Assembly (NCBI RefSeq): GCF_036250065.1
Contig: NZ_CP109199.1
Span: 4,030,001 to 4,094,000 of the forward strand
Length of the DNA: 64,000 nucleotides
Reading direction: 5' to 3'
DNA from: Micromonospora sp. NBC_01699
GTDB taxonomy: Bacteria > Actinomycetota > Actinomycetes > Mycobacteriales > Micromonosporaceae
Part shown: piece after piece, positions 39,954 to 46,527 of the stretch
Numbering within the stretch: position 1 is the stretch's first letter
Layout: each line of letters opens with the position of its first letter
Translations under genes and position numbers: made by a program
Notes under the pieces: generated by a model
What the model saw: only the letters and a program-made list of their open reading frames with translations
Told to the model about the DNA's origin: nothing
The model's database searches: none

Positions 39954-40205
39954 ATGGTCAAATGGGAGTACGCGTTGCTGGTCCGGCGTCGGGTGGGCGA
40001 GGGCCGGAGGTTGGATCTGACCTATATCTGGTACGGCCCGGACGGCTCCAGACAGGACGTGTCCCAGTTCGGGGACACCGCGATCTCGCACCTGAACCGG
40101 GTCGGCGCGCAGGGCTGGGAGCTGGTCTCGGCAGCCGAGGACATCAACAACCAGGAGAGCACGTTCGAGGTACACCGCTACCACCTCAAACGCCCCCTCC
40201 CCTAA
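39954..40205 (+). CDS. Small DUF4177-like protein
   Basis: This 83-residue protein shows the pattern of the DUF4177 family: KWEYALLVRR at the start, then a central LNRVGAQGWELVSAAED and a terminal beta strand TFEVHRYHLKRP. No function is known. ATG 39954 begins the conserved part. It is followed by a clear hairpin terminator. Confidence 0.75.
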   Translation: MVKWEYALLVRRRVGEGRRLDLTYIWYGPDGSRQDVSQFGDTAISHLNRVGAQGWELVSAAEDINNQESTFEVHRYHLKRPLP

Positions 40206-40234
40206 ACCCCGAGTCCAGGACCACACTTTCACTG

Positions 40235-40270
40235 AAAGAGTGGCTATCCCACGCCGGATAGCCACTCTTT
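40235..40270. terminator. Bidirectional terminator hairpin
   Basis: There is a perfect 15-bp stem (40235-40249 with 40256-40270), AAAGAGTGGCTATCC on the left arm, with a 6-nt loop. The stem has A-run and T-run ends for both directions. It lies between convergent genes ending at 40205 and 40307. Confidence 0.85.
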
Positions 40271-40306
40271 TCCACATTAGTGCGGGCCGATGGGGTGGGG
40301 TGGGGT

Positions 40307-41788
40307 TTACCAGGGTGAGGGGGCGTAGTCCTTCAGGAAGCAGCCGTGGAGGTCTTCGCCGAGTTCGCCGCGGACGATCGGGTCGTAGACCCGGGCGGCG
40401 CCGTCGACCAGGTCGAGGGGGGCGTGGAAGCCCTCGTCGTGCAGGCGGGCCTTGACCGGGTGTGGGCGTTCGTCGGTGATCCAGCCGGTGTCCACGCTGG
40501 TCATCAGGATGCCCTCGGTCAGCATGTCGGCGGCGCTGGTGCGGGTCAGCATGTTCAGTGCGGCCTTGGCCATGTTGGTGTGTGGGTGACCGGCACCCTT
40601 GTAGCCCCGGCCGAACTGACCCTCCATCGCCGACACGTTCACCACGTACTTGCGCCGCGCGGGTGCCGCGGCGAGCACCGGGCGCAGCCGGCTGACCAGC
40701 ACGAACGGCGCCGTGACGTTGCAGAGCTGCACTTCGAGCAGCTCGACCGCGTCGACCTCGTGCACCCGCCGCGACCAGCTGTTCTCCGCGTCGAGGTCGG
40801 GGGCGAGGCCACCGGCGTCGATGGCGGTCGAGGCGGCAACCCGGTCCAGGGAGGCGGAACCACTGGTCAGCGCGAGGGCGGTCAACTCGTGCGGGGCGAG
40901 CGCGTGACGCTGCTGCGGCAGGGCGGCGGTCAGCGCGGCCGCACCGATGCCGTGGTGACCGAAGGTGACCAGCTCCGGCAGGGGTCCGGAGGGCAGCGGC
41001 GCCGACTCGGCGGCGACCAGGTGGGCGTACGAGCCGGGTGAGCGGCGGACCGTCTGCGCGGCGTTGTTGATCAGGATGTCCAGGGTGCCCTGGGCGGCCA
41101 CCGAGTCGGCCAGCGCGACCACCTGCGCGGGGTCCCGCAGGTCGATCCCGACGATCCGGAGTCGGTGCAGCCACTGGTCGCTGTCCGGCATCGCGGCGAA
41201 CCGGCGGACCGCGTCGTTCGGGAAACGGGTGGTGATGGTGGTGTGCGCGCCGTCGCGGAGCAACCGCAGCGCGATGTACATACCGATCTTGGCCCGGCCG
41301 CCGGTGAGCAGGGCCCGCCGACCGGTCAGGTCGGTCCGCGCGTCGCGCCGGCTGCGGTTGATCGCGGCGCAGGGCGGGCAGAGCTGGTGGTAGAACGCGT
41401 CGACTTCTACATAGCGCTCTTTGCAGATGTAGCAGGCCCTGGGCCGGCGCAGGGTGCCGGCCAGCGGCGCGTCGGTGGTCGCCGACACCAGCGGCAGGCC
41501 CTTGGTCTCGTCGTCGATGCGTCCGGGTGCACCGGTGGCGGTCGCGGCGGTGACCGCCCGGTCAGCCTCGGTAACCGCGAGCTGGCGCTCCTTGCGGCGG
41601 CGTTCCTTCACGCTCTTGAAGATCCTCGCGGTGGCCAGCCGCACCCGCAGCGCGTCCGGGTGGTCCACCGGCAGGGTGTCCACCTCGGCGAGTACGCGCA
41701 GGCAGGTCTCCAGCTCCGCTGGGTCGATGCCCGCTGGGTCGATGCCCGCCGGTGCCGCGCCGGACCCGATCTGCTCACTTACCGTCAT
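40307..41788 (-). CDS. SDR-family oxidoreductase with zinc-finger insert
   Basis: This is a 493-residue protein. An N-terminal helical region (1-110) precedes a Cys4 motif (C119, C122, C137, C140; CYIC...CPPC). A Rossmann SDR domain follows: ALLTGGRAKIGMYIALRLL near 158, DILINNAAQTVRR for the NNAG motif and VVNVSAMEG for the catalytic Ser. Where classical SDRs have YxxxK, this protein has TNMAK, so the Tyr is absent; a Tyr lies 8 residues earlier (GYKGAGHPH). The substrate and reaction are unknown. It ends convergently with the small protein at 40205. Confidence 0.82.
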   Translation of the reverse strand: MTVSEQIGSGAAPAGIDPAGIDPAELETCLRVLAEVDTLPVDHPDALRVRLATARIFKSVKERRRKERQLAVTEADRAVTAATATGAPGRIDDETKGLPLVSATTDAPLAGTLRRPRACYICKERYVEVDAFYHQLCPPCAAINRSRRDARTDLTGRRALLTGGRAKIGMYIALRLLRDGAHTTITTRFPNDAVRRFAAMPDSDQWLHRLRIVGIDLRDPAQVVALADSVAAQGTLDILINNAAQTVRRSPGSYAHLVAAESAPLPSGPLPELVTFGHHGIGAAALTAALPQQRHALAPHELTALALTSGSASLDRVAASTAIDAGGLAPDLDAENSWSRRVHEVDAVELLEVQLCNVTAPFVLVSRLRPVLAAAPARRKYVVNVSAMEGQFGRGYKGAGHPHTNMAKAALNMLTRTSAADMLTEGILMTSVDTGWITDERPHPVKARLHDEGFHAPLDLVDGAARVYDPIVRGELGEDLHGCFLKDYAPSPW

Positions 41789-41859
41789 GCCGCGCTACCG
41801 CTCCGTACTTTGGGATTTTTCGCCGATGATGCCGGAACTCTACGCGGGCCCGGACGACG

Positions 41860-42429
41860 TCAGGACGGTCCGGGTCGGCGCGGGTAGCGGATCAGCAGGC
41901 TGGCCTGCACCTCGTCCGGACCGGCGGCGGCGTAGCCGTGCGGCACGTCCGACCGCCACGAGATGTGCTCACCGGGGCCGGCGACCAGCGGGGCGTCCAG
42001 GGGCCCGGCACGCAGTACGCCGGCGAAGACGGTGATGTGCTCGGTCACCCCGTCCTGGTGCGCGGGTGAGGTCTGCACCGGGCCGGGCAGGACCCGCAGC
42101 CGGAACAGCTCGTACGTGACCGAGTCGTCCTCGAAGACCTGTAGCAGGGTGGCGACCACGGCCCGCCCGCGTACGACAGGTGGTGTCCCGTCCTCGGCGT
42201 CGGTCCCGACGGCGAGCACCGCCGCCAGCGGTACGCGCAGCTGCGCGGTCACCGCGTAGAGCGTCTCCAGGGTCGGGTTGCGGGTTCCCGTCTCCAGTCC
42301 GGAGAGCGTCGCCTTGCCGATGCCGGCCCGTTTGGCCAGGGCGGACAGCGAGAGACCCTGCGCCTCACGCAGCTCGCGCAGCCGGCGCCCCACGCCGGTA
42401 CCGCCCGGCTCGACCACGGTTGAGTCCAT
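41860..42429 (-). CDS. XRE-family regulator with cupin domain
   Basis: This is a 189-residue transcription factor. The helix-turn-helix is at residues 14-68 (RLRELREAQGLSLSALAKRA, LSGLETGTRNPTLETLYAV), and the C-terminal cupin (about 105-185) has HQDGVTEHITVFAGVLRAG and GEHISWRSDVPHGYAA. It is divergently transcribed from the BenE-type transporter; a palindrome between them is the probable operator. It likely senses the transporter's substrate or a related metabolite through the cupin. Confidence 0.9.
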   Translation of the reverse strand: MDSTVVEPGGTGVGRRLRELREAQGLSLSALAKRAGIGKATLSGLETGTRNPTLETLYAVTAQLRVPLAAVLAVGTDAEDGTPPVVRGRAVVATLLQVFEDDSVTYELFRLRVLPGPVQTSPAHQDGVTEHITVFAGVLRAGPLDAPLVAGPGEHISWRSDVPHGYAAAGPDEVQASLLIRYPRRPGPS

Positions 42430-42454
42430 GGCGCTATTCTCCAGATCCCGAAAG

Positions 42455-42472
42455 CGTTCCGTTTACGGAACG
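42455..42472. promoter_or_regulatory. Palindromic operator between XRE-cupin and benE
   Basis: CGTTCCGT and ACGGAACG are separated by TT (18 bp, perfect arms). The site lies 26 bases from the regulator start and 65 bases from the transporter start, positioned to control both. Confidence 0.65.
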
Positions 42473-42536
42473 ATCGGTGGGCGCCGCGGGTGACGCGCGA
42501 CACCACCGGCATCGAGATCGACGGTGGGAGGCACCG

Positions 42537-43868
42537 ATGAACCGCCTGCTGCAACCGGTCCTGGCCGGTGTCCTGACCGCACTGGTGGGCTTCGCCAGCA
42601 CCTTCGCGGTGGTGCTCGCCGGCCTGCGAGCGGTCGGTGCCGACCAGCGCCAGGCCGCCTCCGGCCTGCTCGCCCTCTGCCTGGCCATGGGCGTGGCCGC
42701 GATCTGGCTCGGGGTACGCCAGCGCACCCCGATCAGCGTCGCCTGGTCGACACCCGGTGCCGCCCTGCTGATCTCGACCGGTGCCGTGGCGGGCGGGTTC
42801 GAGGCCGCGGTCGGCGCGTTCGTCCTCTGCGGCCTGCTCATCGTCGCGGCGGGTCTGGTTCCGGTGCTGGGCCGGGCGATCGCGGCCATCCCCGCCCCGG
42901 TGGCCAGCGCGATGCTGGCCGGGGTGCTCTACGACCTCTGCGTCGCCCCGGTACGCGCCCTGGTGGAGGTGCCGCTGATGGCCGTACCGATCGTCGTCAC
43001 CTGGGCCGTGCTGAGTCGCTTCGCCCGGCAGTGGGCGGTACCGGCGGCCCTGGCGGTGGCGGTGGTGGCGATCGTGTGGACCGCACCGGCCGGCGGGCTG
43101 GCCGGTGCGGACCTGCGCCCCACCATCGCGTTGACCGTGCCCGAGTGGACCTGGGCGGCCGCGGTCAGCCTGGCCCTGCCGCTGTTCCTGGTCACCATGG
43201 CCAGCCAGAACGTGCCCGGCATGGCGGTGCTGGCCGGTTTCGGTTACCGGCCACCGCTGCGCGCCGTACTGGTCGGCACCGGACTGGCCAGCACCCTCGC
43301 CGCACCGCTGGGCGGGCACGCGGTCAACCTGGCGGCGATCACCGCCGCCCTCGCCGCCGGGCCGGACGCGCACCCGGATCCGCGACGGCGGTGGATCGCC
43401 TCGGTCACCGCCGGAGCCGGCTATCTCGTCCTCGGTCTCGGGTCCGGTCTGGCCACCGCTCTGGTGCTGCTCTCGCCGCCGGTGCTGGTCGAGGCGGTTG
43501 CCGGGCTGGCCCTGCTCGGCGCCCTGGGTGCGTCGATCGCCTCGGCGGTCGCCGAACCCGACGGCCGCCCCGCCGCCGTGGTGACCTTCCTGGTGACCGC
43601 GTCCGGGATCACCGTGCTCGGCCTCGGCGCCGCGTTCTGGGGCCTGCTGGCCGGCGGCCTGTTCGTCCTGCTGTACCGCCGACGGGCCGCCGATCCACCG
43701 ACGGTGGACCCGACGAGGCCGCACGCCGACCCGAACTCCGCGCCGGAGCCGCGTTCCACGACGACTTCTGAACCGGAGTCGGAGCGGGGCGGCGCGACGG
43801 GAGCCGGGGCGGGAGTCGAACCAGCGGCGCCGGCCGGGGCGGCGGCGTCGGGGGTCAGGGAATCGTGA
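42537..43868 (+). CDS. benE: BenE-family benzoate/H+ symporter-like transporter
   Basis: This is a 443-residue membrane protein with about 12 hydrophobic segments. BenE landmarks are GFASTFAVVLAGLRAVGA, PISVAWSTPGAALL, FLVTMASQNVPGMAVL and the ASTLAAPLGGHAVNLAAITA segment. The family imports benzoate or similar aromatic acids. The C-terminal 60 residues are a disordered Glu/Pro/Ala tail. ATG 42537 has GGGAGG upstream. No benzoate catabolic genes are nearby, so the substrate is tentative. Its 3' end overlaps the convergent serine hydrolase by 14 bases. Confidence 0.88.
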   Translation: MNRLLQPVLAGVLTALVGFASTFAVVLAGLRAVGADQRQAASGLLALCLAMGVAAIWLGVRQRTPISVAWSTPGAALLISTGAVAGGFEAAVGAFVLCGLLIVAAGLVPVLGRAIAAIPAPVASAMLAGVLYDLCVAPVRALVEVPLMAVPIVVTWAVLSRFARQWAVPAALAVAVVAIVWTAPAGGLAGADLRPTIALTVPEWTWAAAVSLALPLFLVTMASQNVPGMAVLAGFGYRPPLRAVLVGTGLASTLAAPLGGHAVNLAAITAALAAGPDAHPDPRRRWIASVTAGAGYLVLGLGSGLATALVLLSPPVLVEAVAGLALLGALGASIASAVAEPDGRPAAVVTFLVTASGITVLGLGAAFWGLLAGGLFVLLYRRRAADPPTVDPTRPHADPNSAPEPRSTTTSEPESERGGATGAGAGVEPAAPAGAAASGVRES

Positions 43869-44781
43869 CCGCGGGCAGTTCGCGCAGCTCGCCGAGGGCG
43901 TACTTGGCCAGCTTCTCCACCATGGTGATCCCGTCGGAGAGCTTGACGTGGTTGTCGGAGAGGATGGCGACCAGCCAGTCGTGTCCGGGCTCGACCAGCC
44001 GGCCGATGGTGTTGACCTCCCAGCGGCTGCCGTTCGAGTCGTCCGGTACCCAGCCGTTCTTCACGTAGCTGTCGGTCGTCTGCGGCGTCGCGGCGGCGGG
44101 CACGCCCCACCGCTGCGCCTTGTCGACCTGACCCATCAGGTCGAGGATCAGCTCGCGGCTGGCCGGGGCGAGCGGGCCGTCGGCGGCGGTGATCGCCGCG
44201 AGCAGTCGTACCTGGTCCGCGGCGGTGGTTTTGGTCATGCCCCAGTGCACGTTGGGGGTGGTCTCGCTCAGGCCGAGCGTCCGGTTGGCGGCGGTGAGGC
44301 CGTTCACCCTGCCGATCCTCTGGTACAGCGCGGACGCGGCGGCGTTGTCGCTGCTCACGATCATCGGGCGGGCCCGCTGCCGGTCCGTGGCGGTCAGTTG
44401 TTGGCCCTGCTGCTGGGCGCGCAGCAGGAGGGCGGCCAGGATGTCGACCTTGACGATGCTGGCGGTCTGGAACGGGCGGGTGCCGACGGTCAGCTCGACC
44501 CCGGACACCTGGTCGCGTACGGCCAGGGTGATCCGGTCGCCGAGGTCGGCCAGGTACGCCTCGATCCGGGTCTGCGCCGCGGCGAACAGGTCCGGGGTGG
44601 GACTCGGGGTGGGGCTGGGCGTGCCGCCTTCGGCCGGATCGGCCCCACCGGCGGCCTGCGGGAGGCGCAGGACGAGCCCGGTGCCGAGCGCGCCCAGACC
44701 CGCCGCGGCCAACCCGACCGAGGTGATCGCCTGTCGCCGCGACAGGCCGTCCCGCCGTGGCCGGCGTGTTCCAGCGTCCAT
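43855..44781 (-). CDS. Exported serine hydrolase, class A beta-lactamase fold
   Basis: This 308-residue protein has a twin-arginine-like signal (LSRRQAITSVGLAAAGLGAL), a Ser/Pro/Thr linker and the penicillin-binding fold. The SxxK motif SIVK is at 108-111, SDN at 144-146, and a KNG triad near 245 stands where beta-lactamases have KTG. I see no ExxLN motif for the deacylating Glu, so it may be a carboxypeptidase or esterase-like enzyme rather than a resistance beta-lactamase. It would act outside the membrane on cell-wall or beta-lactam-like substrates. Confidence 0.82.
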   Translation of the reverse strand: MDAGTRRPRRDGLSRRQAITSVGLAAAGLGALGTGLVLRLPQAAGGADPAEGGTPSPTPSPTPDLFAAAQTRIEAYLADLGDRITLAVRDQVSGVELTVGTRPFQTASIVKVDILAALLLRAQQQGQQLTATDRQRARPMIVSSDNAAASALYQRIGRVNGLTAANRTLGLSETTPNVHWGMTKTTAADQVRLLAAITAADGPLAPASRELILDLMGQVDKAQRWGVPAAATPQTTDSYVKNGWVPDDSNGSRWEVNTIGRLVEPGHDWLVAILSDNHVKLSDGITMVEKLAKYALGELRELPAVTIP

Positions 44782-45082
44782 CGATCTCCCCTATCGCACC
44801 ACCGACCTTCGGCCAGCGCACGACGATGACGTGACCGAGGCGGAAACGCGTTGCACGGCGGTTCCGGATATCGCGGTCGTCACATTCGCGGGAACCCGCG
44901 CCCACAGTTGACCACCATCGGGACGAACCGGAAGATGGATGACTTTCGCCTCACCCCTGCGACGTACGCGGCACCGCGTGGGACGGCCCGACGCGCCGGA
45001 CCGGTCCCGGGGCGACGCGCTCCGGCCGCGCCCGCGACAATGGCGCCGTTGCGGCTGTCGGCAGGCGGAGGGGCGGGACCGG
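44782..45082. other. Divergent intergenic region
   Basis: These 301 bases separate the serine hydrolase and trpF, which are transcribed away from each other, so promoters for both must lie here. I found no convincing -35/-10 pair, palindrome or short gene. Confidence 0.5.
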
Positions 45083-45694
45083 ATGTTCGTCAAGGTGTGT
45101 GGGCTGAGCACCGCCCGCGATGTCGAGGCGGCGGTCGGGGCCGGCGCGGACGCCATCGGCTTCGTGCTCACCGCGAGCCCCCGGCGGGTGACCCCGGAGC
45201 AGGCCCGCGAACTGGCACAACCGGTCCCGGCGGGGGTACTGACGGTCGGGGTGTTCCGGGGCGAGCCGGTCGAGACCGTCCGGGCCGCGGTGGCCGGATC
45301 CGGGGTACGGGCCATCCAGCTGCACGGCGACGAGCCGGCCGGCCACTACGCGGCGCTGCGGGACCTGGGCCTGCCGCTGATCCGGGCCACCTCCCCCGAC
45401 GGCCCGGACGGAGTGCGCTGCGGCGCGCTCGGCGAGGACCTGCTGATCGTGGACTCGCCGCAGCCCGGTTCGGGTGCCGCCTGGGACTGGGACACGCTCG
45501 ACCGGGACGCCCTGGCCGGGCACTGGCTGCTCGCCGGCGGCCTGCACGCTGGCAACGTCGGCGCCGCGATCGACGCGCTGCGCCCCTGGGGCGTGGACGT
45601 CTCCAGCGGGGTCGAGGTGTCTCGCGGGGTGAAGGATCCGGGCCTGATCCGGGACTTCCTGGCCACGGTCCGGGCGCGTGCCGGCCATGGCTGA
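45083..45694 (+). CDS. trpF: Phosphoribosylanthranilate isomerase
   Basis: This is a 203-residue (beta/alpha)8 enzyme of tryptophan synthesis. MFVKVCGL carries the general-base Cys7, GADAIGFVLTASPRRVT and IQLHGDE are conserved, LLIVDSPQPGSG has the catalytic Asp, and LAGGLHAGNV and VDVSSGVEVSRGVKD bind the phosphate. It is full length for TrpF. Many actinomycetes use the bifunctional PriA instead, so a separate trpF away from other trp genes is notable. GGAGGGG precedes ATG 45083. The HD-domain gene follows after 28 bases, perhaps in the same transcript. Confidence 0.92.
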   Translation: MFVKVCGLSTARDVEAAVGAGADAIGFVLTASPRRVTPEQARELAQPVPAGVLTVGVFRGEPVETVRAAVAGSGVRAIQLHGDEPAGHYAALRDLGLPLIRATSPDGPDGVRCGALGEDLLIVDSPQPGSGAAWDWDTLDRDALAGHWLLAGGLHAGNVGAAIDALRPWGVDVSSGVEVSRGVKDPGLIRDFLATVRARAGHG

Positions 45695-45722
45695 TCTGGT
45701 ACGGGTCCGATATAAGTAGCGG

Positions 45723-46457
45723 ATGGAGTTTCCCGCGTACCTCGCGACCATGCCGATGCACGCGATCACCGAGATCCACGGTGAGGCCGGACTGCGGGAG
45801 CGGTTCCGGCTGGAGATCCAACGGTTCGACCAGGCCGACCGGGACCGGTTGACCGCCGCCCTCGATCTCGCCAGCGAGCTGCACCGGGCCGATCGACGGG
45901 TCCGCGAGCCGTACCTGAACCACCTGCTGCGGGTGAGCATCCGGCTGCTGCACCACTACGACGTACGGGACGTCGACGTGGTCGTCGCCGGTCTGCTGCA
46001 CGACTCGGTGGAGGACCATCCGGCGGAGTTGGCCGGCGGCACGACCGGTCCGACCGGCGACCCGACCTCGGCCGCCCTCGCCGAACTGGCCCGCCGCTTC
46101 GGTGACCGGGTCGCGTGCCTGGTCGCGGCGGTGACCAACCCGGCGTACGACCCGGACCGGGACCGGTACGTCCAGTACCGCGAGCATGTCGCGGCGAGTC
46201 TGGACCGGGAGCCCTGGGCGCGGGTGATCAAGATGTCGGACTTCACCGACAACGGCGTCGGCGTCATCCACACCGTCGGCCCGAAGGTGACCTCGTCGGC
46301 GACCAAGTACCGGCCGCTGGTGCCGGTGTTCCGGGAGCTGATCGGGCGGGCCGACACCCCCCTGTCCCGCCGGGTCAAGCAGCACATCTTCCAGCAGCTC
46401 GACCTGGCCGAGGAGCGGTTCAGCGCGATCCTCGACCAACCCGCGCCGAGCGCCTGA
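45723..46457 (+). CDS. HD-domain phosphohydrolase
   Basis: This is a 244-residue protein related to the hydrolase half of RelA/SpoT enzymes. Metal-binding motifs are YLNHLLRVS (His) and GLLHDSVED (His-Asp); VIKMSDFTDNG is a later conserved Asp region. There is no synthetase, TGS or ACT domain. It may hydrolyse (p)ppGpp or another nucleotide; the substrate is inferred only from the family. It is cytoplasmic. Confidence 0.8.
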   Translation: MEFPAYLATMPMHAITEIHGEAGLRERFRLEIQRFDQADRDRLTAALDLASELHRADRRVREPYLNHLLRVSIRLLHHYDVRDVDVVVAGLLHDSVEDHPAELAGGTTGPTGDPTSAALAELARRFGDRVACLVAAVTNPAYDPDRDRYVQYREHVAASLDREPWARVIKMSDFTDNGVGVIHTVGPKVTSSATKYRPLVPVFRELIGRADTPLSRRVKQHIFQQLDLAEERFSAILDQPAPSA

Positions 46458-46479
46458 GCCGGCCGGGGACGGCGGAACG

Positions 46480-46518
46480 CGACGTGGCCGCCGACCCGGG
46501 GGATCGGCGGCCACGTCG
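46480..46518. terminator. Bidirectional terminator hairpin
   Basis: There is a perfect 15-bp stem (46480-46494 with 46504-46518) with a 9-nt loop, between convergent genes ending at 46457 and 46528, followed on the plus strand by GCGAAAAG. Confidence 0.75.
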
Positions 46519-46527
46519 TGCGAAAAG

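Noticed and set aside
43855-44781. Antibiotic-resistance class A beta-lactamase
   Set aside because: SxxK and SDN are present but the ExxLN segment is not seen and KTG is replaced by KNG, so resistance is not supported.
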